64,000 bases of DNA from assembly GCA_964552205.1 (NCBI GenBank), contig CAZKFT010000007.1:10673-74672 (forward strand), given 5' to 3'. Position numbers and translations under genes: made by a program. The notes beneath the pieces are model-generated. The model had not been told where the DNA came from, did no database searches, and saw only the letters and a program-made list of their open reading frames with translations. This document shows, piece by piece, positions 25,902 to 35,591 of this stretch. How positions within the stretch are numbered: the first letter of the stretch is position 1; each line of letters starts with the position of its first letter. The DNA comes from JAIVGZ01 sp964552205. GTDB taxonomy: Bacteria; Pseudomonadota; Gammaproteobacteria; Natronospirales; JAIVGZ01.

Positions 25902-28900
25902 ATGAGCGGTGTGAATATTTATGGATGTCAGCAAGTTTGTTTAAATTGCGATCCAAACTCAAATGCAGAGAAAGATTTGATTGCTGTGTGGAAAGTGATA
26001 GACACTGAAGAAAATCTGGAATACACAGCAGGAGAAGGGGTAAATACAATTGGCACCCCATGGGACAGTGTTCTCGATCGCCCGTTTAACTTGACATTTA
26101 CGGATGAAAATGATTGGGTGGGTTCGCTTAGTAATACTGTGGTTTTTTTAGCAATTCAAAGTGATGGAAAATTTTTGGTTGCATTGAACGTCTCCCCTTA
26201 TCTGATTCGCTTACATAACGACGGAAGTGTTGATGGCGACTTTCAGTTTCCGGGAGCAAATAATACTGTGAACGCTATAGCAATACAGCAAGATGCAAAG
26301 ATTATTATTGGTGGAGGTTTTACATCTGTGGGTGGACAAACTCGTAATGGAATCGTTCGATTGAATGAAAACGGAACCATTGACTCTTCGTTTAATATTG
26401 GAAATGGATTCGATAATTTTGTAAATTCAATTGTTGTAATCCCATCAACCCAAAAAGTTCTCGTTGGTGGAGCTTTCTTATCATACAATGGAGTGATAAA
26501 TTGGCGAGGTCTTGTCAGATTGAATAGTAATGGATCGTTAGACAATTCATTCAACAATGGTAGTTCTGGCCTTAACGGTAGCGTTGCAAGAATATTTCTC
26601 GACGTTGTTGAGAGAATAATGATCGCTGGTGATTTTACTACATATTCTAGTCAAAATCGAAATGGTATTGCACGTATACAAAGCAACGGAGTAATAGATA
26701 CGTCATTCAATCCAGGAGCAGGTATCGGTGGAGGGGGTGTGTATTCATTTGCTATAAACAATTCGAATCAAATCGCCATAGGAGGTGATATTACTTCCTA
26801 CAACAATGTTGCAATAAGTCATATTGCACTACTCAATGATAACGGAAGCCTCGTTTTGGATAGTTCGTTGCCTCGATATGGAACCGGATTCAATAGCATT
26901 GTTCTTCAAACAATTTTTCAACCTGATGGTAAACTGCTCGCTTGTGGTTTTTTTACGACCTATCAATCTCTCCCGGCAAATAGACTTATTCGGATAAACG
27001 TAGATGGTTCTCTGGATACAACATTCCGTATTGGAACTGGTCTCAGTAATTCTGCAACTGCTATGGTTTTACAACCTGACCAAAAAATAGTTGTGGGTGG
27101 TAGTTTTCAAACTTACAATAGTCGAACCGCCAATCGTATTGTACGGGTTAGACCTTACGCCCTGATTGACAACATTCCTCTGAACCAGTATGCTATCTTA
27201 TCAAGTGAGCCCAATCAAGAAACTCTTGGACGTTACAAAATCCAAATTCAAATGATTGACGGTTACGAGTACATTCATAATGCACAAGTCGTGCCTTTTA
27301 TTGCTACACCAGTTATTGACGTCAATATCACTCGATCGTCCAACTCTCTTGTGTATCTCTACGGTACTGACATTGAATGTAACGAGTTTCAATCAACCGA
27401 ACCAATCCCACCTATTGCAGAGTATAATAATACTACGATTGAAATTTATCAAACCGAAACACTTCGATTCAGACCAGTCCACAGATCTCAAATATGCCCT
27501 TCTGAATTTTTGGTTTATACGAATGTTCTTCTAAGTGATATTTCGTACGAGATTGTCTATGCCGGCCCTGGTAGCTATACGGGGGATCTGGGTGAAATCT
27601 TTTTTGAAAATGTTTTACAAGATGGTCAAATCTGTTTCCGTTATCAGTTGGATTCGTTCCTTACCGAACCTCTAGAAATCCAAATCTTGTTAAGCTATAC
27701 AACTTCATTTCTTGAATACAACGATTTTCTTGTACAAGAAGCTTCCAATATTGAAGACAATGAGACCGATATTATTTCCATTCGCATATTACCGGTTCTT
27801 GTCACTTTGTCTCGAGGAGTTTCTTCAAACCTATACGACAGTAATGGAGACCCTATTTCAATTAGCTGCTCGGACCCAACAAATCTTGTTGAAGTCACCG
27901 ATCAAATCTTGGACGTTTCTGGGTGTCAACAACTTTGTTTGCAGTGTGACGTGGAAATCAAAGCCGCAAAAAAGGATTGGATTGCTGTTTGGAAAATAGT
28001 GGATACTGAAACAAACACAGAATACACAGCAGGCGTAGGGGTAGAAACAACTGGAACTCCGTGGAATAGCAACCCAAATCGCCCGTTTGACTTGACGTTT
28101 CCAAATCAAAATTGGGTAGGATCACTTGGCCCTGGTGTTGTCATAAATGTTGTTACACTTCAAGGAGATGGAAAATTTTTGGTTGGATTTACGGGTTCAC
28201 CGTATCTTATTCGATTAAACCGTGATGGAAGTGCCGATAATACTTTTTCATTTGCTGGAACAACTGGTCTATCTACCAGTATAAATGCAATAGCCATTGA
28301 GCAAGATGGAAAGATTGTCATAGGTGGGAATTTTACGTCTATTGGGGGTCAAAGCCGCAACAGAATTGCTAGACTGAATGAAAATGGAACTCTAGATTCT
28401 ACCTTTAGTGTTGGAACTGGATTTGGTCCGTCAGGTTCTCAAGTCAATGCCATTGTGATTCAGGAGACGCAAAAAATTGTTGTTGGTGGAAATTTCACTT
28501 CTTATCAAGGATTGGGATGGCAAGGACTTGCCAGACTAAATAATGATGGATCATTAGACACGACATTTAACAATGGCAGTTCGGGTCTCACTAGCACTGT
28601 TTTAAGAATATTCCTTGACAGTTTTGGAAGGATTTTGATATCAGGAAATTTTACCGCGTATTCTGGTCAAAGTCAAATAGGAATTGCACGCTTACAAAGC
28701 AATGGAGTATTAGATTCATCATTTAATTCAGGAACAGGCATTTCTGGAGGAGCTGTTAGTTCCTTTGCTGTCAACGAGTTTGATCAAATTATTCTGGGAG
28801 GTTCATTTACTTTATACAACAATGTTTCAACAAATAGAATTGTTCTGGTCAATGATGACGGTAGTATTGTTCTGGATAATTCGTTACCTCGATATAGAGC

Positions 28901-30170
28901 AGGATTTAACAATGACGTTCTTCGTCTTATTCTGCAACCTGATGGTAATCTGCTCGCATGTGGTTCATTCACGACGTACCAATCACTACCAGCAAACAGA
29001 ATTATTCGAATTAGCCAAGATGGTTCTATGGACACATCATTCCGAACGGGCATTGGTTTCACTGACGTTGCAACCGCCATGGCTCTCCAACCCGATAAAA
29101 AAATAGTTATTGGGGGTTCGTTTTTGAGTTACAATGGGCAAACAACGAATCAACTTGTACGTTTAACCCCGTATGGCTCGATCGACACTATTTCTACCAA
29201 TGAATATGCTATTCTTTCAAGCGATGCAACTCAAAATATCCTCGACCGATACAAACTCCACATAGAAATGATTGATGCCTACGAGTACCTTGACAATTCT
29301 CAAGTGGTACCATTCACTTACACACCACTCATCGACGTTGAAATTACAAAAGGTCCTTCGAGCCTTTCGTATCTCTATGCGGTGGATGAATTATGCTCTA
29401 CGGTTGGCAATCCAAATACTACATTTGAGTACAGCAACAACTTTATTGAGATTTACCCTGGACAAACACTCCACTTCAAACCTGTTCGTAAATCTGAAGG
29501 CTGTTTGGGTTCCGAGTTCTTGGTATACAAAAATCCCATGACGACCGAAATAGAAACCGTGTTGATGCCTATGATTGACGCATATACTGGAGATCTTGGA
29601 CAAATCTCACTTGAAAACCACGTCGCAGAGAATGATGTCTGTTTGTTTTATTCATTCCAGTCGGAGCTCACTCAACCACTCGAACTTCAAATTCTGATCT
29701 CCTATTCAGAATCGTTTCTCGATGGAAATAACCTCCTTCTCTCGGAAGCCCCAGACATGACCAACAACGAATATGATGTGATTCTTGTTCGAATTTTGCC
29801 CCTCTTACAAAATTTCACCCTGTATCAAGGATCTGCCGTCGAACAATATGACAATGTCGGCACAGAAAATGATCTTAGCTGTATCTATTCTGGTGACGCC
29901 TCTTCTACAACCTTGTTCAACCAAGCGGTTCCTTTTCAATCGAGTTCTTCCCAGTGTCAAACCTGCATCCCTAAAACACAAGTATTGACAGCAAGGAAAC
30001 CAGCCACTGAATCACAGTCTTTTTCTCAAGCGTTGACAGCAAGGAAACCAACCCAACCTTTTCAACCATCCCGACCTCAACGAAATTTCTTGTCAAACAT
30101 TCAGCCTTTTACTGCAAAAAAAGCATCCACTTCGGTCAAATCACGCTTTAGTTCATTTATCTATCAATAA
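25902..30170 (+). CDS. Giant delta-60 repeat beta-propeller protein, 1422 aa
   Basis: The protein is two tandem copies of one unit. Copy 1 starts near residue 8 (GCQQVCLNCD) and copy 2 near 674 (GCQQLCLQCD). Each has an entry domain (WKVIDTEENLEYTAG / WKIVDTETNTEYTAG), about eight delta-60 blades (KIVIGGNFTSIGGQ, RIARLNENGTLDSTF type, DUF5122 family) and a C-terminal beta region. The tail (after about 1360) has three LTARKP/FTAKKA motifs. Delta-60 proteins are mostly bacterial and are thought to bind partners like other propellers. The paired Cys at each unit start may crosslink. A large virion or surface protein is plausible. A half-size paralogue is at 40722. Confidence 0.88.
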   Translation: MSGVNIYGCQQVCLNCDPNSNAEKDLIAVWKVIDTEENLEYTAGEGVNTIGTPWDSVLDRPFNLTFTDENDWVGSLSNTVVFLAIQSDGKFLVALNVSPYLIRLHNDGSVDGDFQFPGANNTVNAIAIQQDAKIIIGGGFTSVGGQTRNGIVRLNENGTIDSSFNIGNGFDNFVNSIVVIPSTQKVLVGGAFLSYNGVINWRGLVRLNSNGSLDNSFNNGSSGLNGSVARIFLDVVERIMIAGDFTTYSSQNRNGIARIQSNGVIDTSFNPGAGIGGGGVYSFAINNSNQIAIGGDITSYNNVAISHIALLNDNGSLVLDSSLPRYGTGFNSIVLQTIFQPDGKLLACGFFTTYQSLPANRLIRINVDGSLDTTFRIGTGLSNSATAMVLQPDQKIVVGGSFQTYNSRTANRIVRVRPYALIDNIPLNQYAILSSEPNQETLGRYKIQIQMIDGYEYIHNAQVVPFIATPVIDVNITRSSNSLVYLYGTDIECNEFQSTEPIPPIAEYNNTTIEIYQTETLRFRPVHRSQICPSEFLVYTNVLLSDISYEIVYAGPGSYTGDLGEIFFENVLQDGQICFRYQLDSFLTEPLEIQILLSYTTSFLEYNDFLVQEASNIEDNETDIISIRILPVLVTLSRGVSSNLYDSNGDPISISCSDPTNLVEVTDQILDVSGCQQLCLQCDVEIKAAKKDWIAVWKIVDTETNTEYTAGVGVETTGTPWNSNPNRPFDLTFPNQNWVGSLGPGVVINVVTLQGDGKFLVGFTGSPYLIRLNRDGSADNTFSFAGTTGLSTSINAIAIEQDGKIVIGGNFTSIGGQSRNRIARLNENGTLDSTFSVGTGFGPSGSQVNAIVIQETQKIVVGGNFTSYQGLGWQGLARLNNDGSLDTTFNNGSSGLTSTVLRIFLDSFGRILISGNFTAYSGQSQIGIARLQSNGVLDSSFNSGTGISGGAVSSFAVNEFDQIILGGSFTLYNNVSTNRIVLVNDDGSIVLDNSLPRYRAGFNNDVLRLILQPDGNLLACGSFTTYQSLPANRIIRISQDGSMDTSFRTGIGFTDVATAMALQPDKKIVIGGSFLSYNGQTTNQLVRLTPYGSIDTISTNEYAILSSDATQNILDRYKLHIEMIDAYEYLDNSQVVPFTYTPLIDVEITKGPSSLSYLYAVDELCSTVGNPNTTFEYSNNFIEIYPGQTLHFKPVRKSEGCLGSEFLVYKNPMTTEIETVLMPMIDAYTGDLGQISLENHVAENDVCLFYSFQSELTQPLELQILISYSESFLDGNNLLLSEAPDMTNNEYDVILVRILPLLQNFTLYQGSAVEQYDNVGTENDLSCIYSGDASSTTLFNQAVPFQSSSSQCQTCIPKTQVLTARKPATESQSFSQALTARKPTQPFQPSRPQRNFLSNIQPFTAKKASTSVKSRFSSFIYQ
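25923..29900 (+). repeat. Tandem duplication inside the delta-60 gene, unit about 2 kb
   Basis: Two consecutive units of about 665 codons encode matching blade series, with the same order of motifs and the same RPYALIDNI / TPYGSIDTI spacer. Divergence is moderate: blades align without large gaps, but the DNA is clearly not identical. The second unit begins near 27921. Confidence 0.8.
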
Positions 30171-30174
30171 ACAT

Positions 30175-30938
30175 TTATGATGATTTGGCTTCGATGTACA
30201 CCAAGGGAATTCCCACCTCCATATCTTTGAGAGCGGTAACAGTAATTCGTCCAGCACCATTCACATTGAATTCACAGTTTGGTTCATNNNNNNNNNNNNN
30301 NNNNNNNNNNNNNNNNNNNNNNNNNNNNNNNNNNNNNNNNNNNNNNNNNNNNNNNNNNNNNNNNNNNNNNNNNNNNNNNNNNNNNNNGCGGTAACAGTAA
30401 TTCGTCCAGCACCATTCACATTGAATTCACAGTTTGGTTCATTTGGGGTTTGAGCACGACTCATTCGTGAGGCATAGCAGTAAAGAAGTCGGGCATCTCG
30501 ACAAATGATGGCGTGCTTTAAACGCATTGCAAGAGAGCCCATTCTCTGTCGTGTTTCTTCGTTTTTCTTTTGGTTGCTGAAACCGCTGAAGAGCTCTGCA
30601 GTTCTCTTGATTTGAGAATTGGACAATCTAGAGGGGGGAGTCTTAACCAAGATATCTTTCATCTTTTTGTCGATATTTTTTTGAAGAATATAGTCGACAA
30701 ACACATGCTCCACAATGTTTACATTCATAAAAGACTCGTGAGGAATAAAGGCGATCACAGGATCTTCCACAATCAATTCTTCACCTTTGGTGATCGGTTT
30801 TACAGTTACGATATGATCATCGACAATATGGACCCCCTCATGAACTTGTTCAAAGCGTTGCTCTGTGACAGCAACAATGGGCTTTAACTTGTCCTTTTCA
30901 AAGTTGATAAAAATACCTTTGATGTTTGCAGAATCCAT
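30175..30938 (-). CDS. SET-like protein, 202 aa after closing an artificial gap
   Basis: The 100 N inside lie between two identical 55-bp copies. Removing one copy and the N gives one continuous frame ending at 30175. The protein has SET landmarks: an N-terminal KPITKGEELIVEDPVIAFI (like RDIPKGE), a helical middle, then NEPNCEFNVNGAGRITVTAL and EVGIPLVYIEA at the C-terminus. The usual NHSCxPN pseudoknot motif reads SRAQTPNEPNCEF, so catalysis is doubtful. SMYD-type SET proteins are the nearest layout. Convergent with the delta-60 gene. Confidence 0.65.
30288..30387. other. Assembly gap of 100 N between identical 55-bp flanks
   Basis: Bases 30233-30287 and 30388-30442 are identical over 55 bp, the sign of a scaffolder that failed to merge overlapping contig ends. 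Collapsing the copies restores an intact reading frame. The N length is arbitrary. Confidence 0.9.
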
Positions 30939-31065
30939 TGATTTACTTTGATAGTGAGCAATTCAGAGCAGAATGCGCCATCAGGTAGCAGCTTTTTCGG
31001 ATCTCTGTTTCTTGTCCTTTCATATGATAGAGACAAAAAAAACGATCCGAAAAATTTTTATATAT

Positions 31066-31851
31066 TTACGGCTTCTTTTTGCATTCGCGTTTGTGGACTT
31101 TCCAATCATACTTTTGACAGTCCTTGGTGCAGTAAAATGTTTCTCGGCATAGAGCACAACCTAGGAGTGGTTCGGTAAAACGATTGAGGCAGCATCGGCA
31201 CGTTTTTGGGATGAGATCGGCGTAGCGAGGATCTGAGGGATCGACGATGTACATGCAATTCTTTCGTCGTTTAAAAGGACTTGTCGTCTCGGATCGTAAA
31301 GAGGAAGAGGAAAATGAACCATTGGGGTTTGGAAAAAGGATATCGACGACACTTTCGCCTGTCCCGTTTTGAAATTTAAATTGAGTGCCGCCATTGCCAA
31401 AAGGTGGAGGACCATCGCACGGAGTGACGTCAAACCAGGAGGCACTCTTCAGGTCACAGTAATAGACAATATCTTGTCCTGGATTGGATGGATTGACACA
31501 AGAACCTCGAGTTCGCTTCCAATGGATCGCACTATCAAAATCAAAGATATCTTTGAAAGGAATCTTGGTCTTTGCGGCTATTTCTTCGAGAAATTCGAGA
31601 TGTCCAGGTTTGGCGTGCCAGCGAATAGAAGTATCTCGGATTTGAGATCGAGCAAACGTTTTACCAGTGAAATAAAGGTCAAAAGTATCAAATTTGCGAG
31701 CTTTTGAAACAAACAAATCAAAGATTTCGAGAGGGATATTCGACTGGAGACAATAATTTTTGAGGAACTGTTGATTGTTGGACAGAGTATGAAAATTCAA
31801 CATGAACTCAAGAGGAATCCCAGAAGCAGCATTTTCAAGTCTTTTCGACAT
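31066..31851 (-). CDS. MYND zinc finger protein, 261 aa
   Basis: Start at MSKRLENAASGI; the longer frame crosses the palindrome. The first 140 residues have an F-box-like start (IPLEFMLNFHTLSNN) and helices. A Pro/Gly region follows. The C-terminus is a MYND finger: CRCCLNRF, CALCRETFYCTKDCQ, WKVHKRECKKKP. It shares the C-terminal MYND plan with 19483. Probably an adaptor that binds Pro-rich partners. Palindrome copy G is 20 bases upstream. Confidence 0.85.
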   Translation of the reverse strand: MSKRLENAASGIPLEFMLNFHTLSNNQQFLKNYCLQSNIPLEIFDLFVSKARKFDTFDLYFTGKTFARSQIRDTSIRWHAKPGHLEFLEEIAAKTKIPFKDIFDFDSAIHWKRTRGSCVNPSNPGQDIVYYCDLKSASWFDVTPCDGPPPFGNGGTQFKFQNGTGESVVDILFPNPNGSFSSSSLRSETTSPFKRRKNCMYIVDPSDPRYADLIPKTCRCCLNRFTEPLLGCALCRETFYCTKDCQKYDWKVHKRECKKKP

Positions 31852-31870
31852 TTTTAACTTTTGGAAAAAA

Positions 31871-31893
31871 GACCACGACCTGGTCGTGTCGTG
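31871..31893. promoter_or_regulatory. Palindromic promoter-like element, copy G
   Basis: Reads GACCACGACCTGGTCGTGTC, itself nearly palindromic but with CACGAC arms instead of CCCGGTC. It lies between the MYND gene and the gene at 31978. Confidence 0.5.
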
Positions 31894-31977
31894 AAACTCC
31901 GCGAACCTTGGGAATTTTGACAAATCGTTGGGAGAGAAAGAAAAAGATAAGCAGTACACTTATAGAATGCAGATGAG

Positions 31978-32253
31978 ATGTGGGATCAAATCGTAGGCTT
32001 TTCTACGATTGATCACAAGCATGCGATTCAAAACCTGTGTGAGCGAATTGAAGAAGAATGTCATGTAGGGTGTTATTGGTACCTGTGGCGATCAGAGAAT
32101 CGAGTTTGTGTCCTGTATCCCGAGAGCCGACTCAACATTCGCTGCTCGCTCGACTTTTGGAAAAGAGGGGAAGACGAGTTTTATGTCCGCATCAAACACT
32201 ATTCTTACACATACGACCCTTTACCTGCCAGAAAAAACATGCATTTGGAGTAA
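31978..32253 (+). CDS. Hypothetical protein, 91 aa
   Basis: Starts MWDQIVGFSTIDHKH. Compact, Cys/Trp/Tyr-rich, with a CHVGCYWYLW segment and a C-terminal aromatic strand (FYVRIKHYSYTYDP). No family recognised. Divergent from the MYND gene, about 85 bases beyond the palindrome. There is no AATAAA at the stop. Confidence 0.55.
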   Translation: MWDQIVGFSTIDHKHAIQNLCERIEEECHVGCYWYLWRSENRVCVLYPESRLNIRCSLDFWKRGEDEFYVRIKHYSYTYDPLPARKNMHLE

Positions 32254-32308
32254 GAAATTCTATATACATAAAATACAAATATATACATAAGATTCTTAAG
32301 AAAGACGC

Positions 32309-32914
32309 TTAATCGAGCTTTTGGGATTCGGTTTCATCAGAGGATTCTTCGGTTCTTGTTTCCTTTGCTTGAATTTTTGTCATTTGTCGGTTGACGGCTT
32401 GTTTGAGTTCCTCTTGAAACTTGTCCATCAAGGATTGCTGGATACCAGAAGGCACTTCGTATTTGAACTTGAGAGAGACAGGCTTCGGCATTGTAGTAGT
32501 GCGAGAGCGAACAATTGGTTGGCGAATGGAAGAGTACAGAGCCATATGGTCAATCGTGTTGACGGGTTCGGTCTCAGAAGTATGTTTCAAATCTTTCAAT
32601 ACTGGAAGAATACCAAAAGAACAAACAGATACCTCGGAATAGGACCAATAGCTTTGCATGCGTTTACAAACCTCAACTCGATCGTTCTCACCCCGCTTCA
32701 AAACGTATCCGTTTACAATCTTTTTCAAAAGTTCAGGATTCTCAAGCTGATGGGGGATGAAATTATCGAGACCGATTTTGTTGATCACAAATTGTTCAGC
32801 ACGCTGCACAAGAGCAGAGTCAGCGGCACTGCGGGTGAGGAATAATCCTCGGCAGGTTTGACTCATTGTGATAGCGTCTTGTTGATACACAGTATAAAAC
32901 AACACTTCTTCCAT
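32309..32914 (-). CDS. F-box-like protein, 201 aa
   Basis: Start taken at MEEVLFYTVYQQDAI. The first 40 residues fit a short F-box (VYQQDAITMSQTCRGLF). A helical middle follows, then a long polar, Glu/Lys/Gln-rich C-terminus (FQEELKQAVNRQMTKIQAKE) that looks disordered or coiled. No substrate domain recognised. The domain call is weak and rests on the TMSQTCRGLF helix. Confidence 0.6.
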   Translation of the reverse strand: MEEVLFYTVYQQDAITMSQTCRGLFLTRSAADSALVQRAEQFVINKIGLDNFIPHQLENPELLKKIVNGYVLKRGENDRVEVCKRMQSYWSYSEVSVCSFGILPVLKDLKHTSETEPVNTIDHMALYSSIRQPIVRSRTTTMPKPVSLKFKYEVPSGIQQSLMDKFQEELKQAVNRQMTKIQAKETRTEESSDETESQKLD

Positions 32915-33037
32915 GATTAAAATATGATACAAAAGGAATGATTTTAAATTACAAATCTATGTATTTCAACAACAAAAATTCTTGAAAAAGGTATGTCTTA
33001 TCATTTTTATTCGAGTATCGTGTTGTCTCATTTCCTT

Positions 33038-33691
33038 TTAATTACAAAGGCAAGCACGAAGAGTGTCATGGTACGATGGTTGCAGTTTGAGTTTCCATTG
33101 CTCTACGACTTGTGGGATCTTGTCACCAAATAAATGGTTTAATGTCTCCAGGCCTACAGACACCACAAACACTGGATCGAGTGAGGGATGTTCATAAAAA
33201 CAGAGCCTGTTCATTTGCACATCGGGTTCTTCCACGCTGACTCTCTCGAGCGAATATTTCCAGTTTTGATTTACAGTGTAACAAAAGTAAGCAACTGGCT
33301 GTTTCGGTTCGCCAAATGATAAACCAAAATACCACTCCAAGGTTGGTGGATACTCGAAAAGGTTGGTTCTTGATTGAAACGAAGCAAAACTATCATACAA
33401 TTGGCCTGTGTAGATCTTTCCAGTATTTTGGTACTCGACAAAAAGTTGAGAAATAAGAGTTGTGTATTCGGGAAGATGTTGAGTTAAATATGTTTTCAAA
33501 CTTTCTTGTCGCTGTTCTACACGGCATTTCTCTTCGTATTCTAAACTCTGTTCAGAGTTGGACAAAAGACGTTCCAATTCTTCACGATAGTCTTCCACAA
33601 ACTGATTGGTACTATTGATAGACTCACATGAGGTGTTTGGTGAGCTCAACGTTACAAGAAATTCGCGAGCATTAATCATTTGTTTCTCCAT
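33038..33691 (-). CDS. Hypothetical protein, 217 aa
   Basis: Starts MEKQMINAREFLVTL. The first 90 residues are Gln/Glu-rich helices (EELERLLSNSEQSLEYEEK), probably coiled. The second half is more globular with PTLEWYFGLSFGEPKQPVAY. No motif recognised. Divergent from the LOV-SAM gene with about 100 bases between and no palindrome. Confidence 0.65.
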   Translation of the reverse strand: MEKQMINAREFLVTLSSPNTSCESINSTNQFVEDYREELERLLSNSEQSLEYEEKCRVEQRQESLKTYLTQHLPEYTTLISQLFVEYQNTGKIYTGQLYDSFASFQSRTNLFEYPPTLEWYFGLSFGEPKQPVAYFCYTVNQNWKYSLERVSVEEPDVQMNRLCFYEHPSLDPVFVVSVGLETLNHLFGDKIPQVVEQWKLKLQPSYHDTLRACLCN

Positions 33692-33792
33692 CTTCTCATC
33701 TCAAAAGAAGTAATACTATTTTTAATAACTTGGGTTTTCATATATTCTGGCAGTTGAAAAAGAACGCCAGTTAAGATCAATAGTTACAAAAG

Positions 33793-34960
33793 ATGGGTAA
33801 TTTTACAATCAAAGACGCCAACGAGCAAATTACAATTCTCCGAAAATCAGGTTTTCGAGTTGGAAATTCTTACTATAGCAAACTCCGCAAAAAAGTCTTG
33901 CGACAATATCCTTGTAATTCACTTTACCATTTTTGTCTGACTATTCAGACATGTTGGATTTGGAACAATCGGCAGTTATTACCGATATCCGTTTTCCAGA
34001 CAATCCAATTGTAGGCACCTTTGCTTGTAATCTCAAATTTAGGTGTATGCCAACGACGAATTTGTGAAACTCACAGGGTATCAAAAGTCAGATGTTCTTG
34101 GAAAGAATTGTCGATTCCTTCAAGGCGAACTGACCAATCAAGAAACCGTCCAAAAAATCCGTAAATGTATACAAGAAGGAACTGCGTCTGATATTCAAAT
34201 TCTCAACTACCGAAAAGATGGCACTATGTTTTGGAACATCTTTCAATTATTGCCATTACGAAATCGAAAAGGACATATCACTCATTTTTGTGCCATCCAA
34301 AACGATATGAGTTATGTGACGATTGGAGCCAACCCTCTCCTCTGGTCACCAATTCAAGTAGCTTCGTGGCTCAAACTAAAAGGATTGCAAATGTTTTCTA
34401 AAAAGATGATTGACGAAAGGATTTCAGGGTCGGTTTTTATTGATCTCACCGCTTCAGATCTGGATAACATGAGAATCCCAGTCAATCAACAGCAAGAAAT
34501 GGTGAATGCAATTGAAGAAGTAAGAAAGAAATGTCGAAGTGAGCACAAAATTATCAGTGATCAAGCAACCCATTTCAAAAGAAGGGTAACTCTTGGCATC
34601 CATCCAATGGACAGATGGTCAACCCAGGACGTGTGTTTGTTTTTGGAACTACATTCCCTTGACACATACCAACCTATCTTTATCAAGAGAAAGGTTTTAG
34701 GAAGTGAACTTGTAATGATGGACAATACCGATCTCCTGAAACTGGGGATGCGAAATCCAGAGGAAAGATACTTTTTATTGCACCAAATCGAGAAAACTTT
34801 GTACAGACAACAGATCGCAGTCTCTTTTACATCTCAAACTGTCAAAGGCAACTTTCAATGCGACCTTTCTATCAGCATTGCCGACTTGAGAAATCAACTG
34901 GTTCTCCAAAATCCAGAACTTGCCAACAAAAAGTTCCGCCTGGTTGCTCACTTTGAATAA
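33793..34960 (+). CDS. LOV-SAM-SAM photoreceptor candidate, 366 aa, three exons with mini-introns
   Basis: Exons 33793-33913, 33949-34010 and 34043-34960 join in frame (1101 nt). The joined protein has a full LOV domain: AVITDIRFPDNPIVYANDEF, KNCRFLQGELT, NYRKDGTMFWN, ITHFCAIQND. Cys84 is the flavin-adduct position. Asn116, Asn126 and Gln147 lie 32, 42 and 63 residues after it, the same spacing as in plant phototropin LOV2. SAM domains follow at about 160-222 and 250-314, then a beta-type C-terminus. LOV domains bind FMN and sense blue light; SAM domains oligomerise. Light-controlled self-association is an inference. Without splicing the LOV core is broken. The stop overlaps GAATAAAG. Confidence 0.88.
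33914..33948 (+). other. Mini-intron 1 of the LOV-SAM gene, 35 nt
   Basis: Starts GTAATT, ends ATTCAG, phase 1, with a CTGAC branch-like motif about 10 nt before the end. Removal joins RQYP to YMLDLEQSAVITD, the first LOV strand. Confidence 0.8.
34011..34042 (+). other. Mini-intron 2 of the LOV-SAM gene, 32 nt
   Basis: Starts GTAGGC, ends ATTTAG, phase 0. Removal joins FPDNPI to VYANDEF exactly as in LOV proteins. Not a multiple of three, so unspliced RNA shifts frame. Confidence 0.88.
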
Positions 34961-34977
34961 AGTTTAAAAGGTGTTTA

Positions 34978-35577
34978 TTAGACATGACGAACACGTTTGT
35001 GTTGGCCAGCAGACGCTGCAAACAAGCCTTGATAAAAGAGTTTGAATTCGCACAAGGTTTTACTGATTGATTCGCAAATGAAACTAATGCGTCCAGGGTC
35101 ATTCATGTCTTCAAAGCGACGAGGGACAAGGTTTCCATGACCAACTTCATAAAATGGGATGGAATATTTAACGATGAGATTCCGCAAGATGTTTTCATTT
35201 TCTAACATGGGCTCTACTTGCCCTTCTTCCAACTGGAAATATTTTTCTGGGCGAGCCTCGTAAATGCTTCCAAGGGGAAAGCCAACAAAATGATTGTAGT
35301 GAAGTGCCTTTCCATAAAATCTTCCATTCATCTTGTCGATGGTGCAGAAAGGACGCAAAAGTTCAAAGATACTGTGATGACCCGATTGAACACGATCCAC
35401 AAAAGTAGCAGTGTCTTGAGTTTCTTCTCGAGAAATATAAAGATAGAGAACTTCACTGGTTGAAAATCGTTCATAGAAACAGACACGCACGTTGAACTTG
35501 CGATTTAAACGCTGAACAAATCGTTGTAACAAAACAGCAAAGTTCTTTTGATGAAAGTCAATGTCCACAATCCCCAT
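34978..35577 (-). CDS. Hypothetical protein, 199 aa
   Basis: Starts MGIVDIDFHQKNF. Mixed alpha/beta with strands NVRVCFYERF and VLYLYISRE, and a basic end HKRVRHV. No active-site motif is seen. Convergent with the LOV gene (18 bases between stops); its stop overlaps TAATAAACAC. Its start is 15 bases from the end of the F-box gene at 35592, so the two may be co-expressed. Confidence 0.68.
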   Translation of the reverse strand: MGIVDIDFHQKNFAVLLQRFVQRLNRKFNVRVCFYERFSTSEVLYLYISREETQDTATFVDRVQSGHHSIFELLRPFCTIDKMNGRFYGKALHYNHFVGFPLGSIYEARPEKYFQLEEGQVEPMLENENILRNLIVKYSIPFYEVGHGNLVPRRFEDMNDPGRISFICESISKTLCEFKLFYQGLFAASAGQHKRVRHV

Positions 35578-35591
35578 CTATGATTTCTTAG

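Noticed and set aside
30288..30387. True long direct repeat or transposon ends of 55 bp
   Set aside because: The identical flanks around exactly 100 N occur at two unrelated places and each interrupts a gene that closes in frame. This is an assembly effect.
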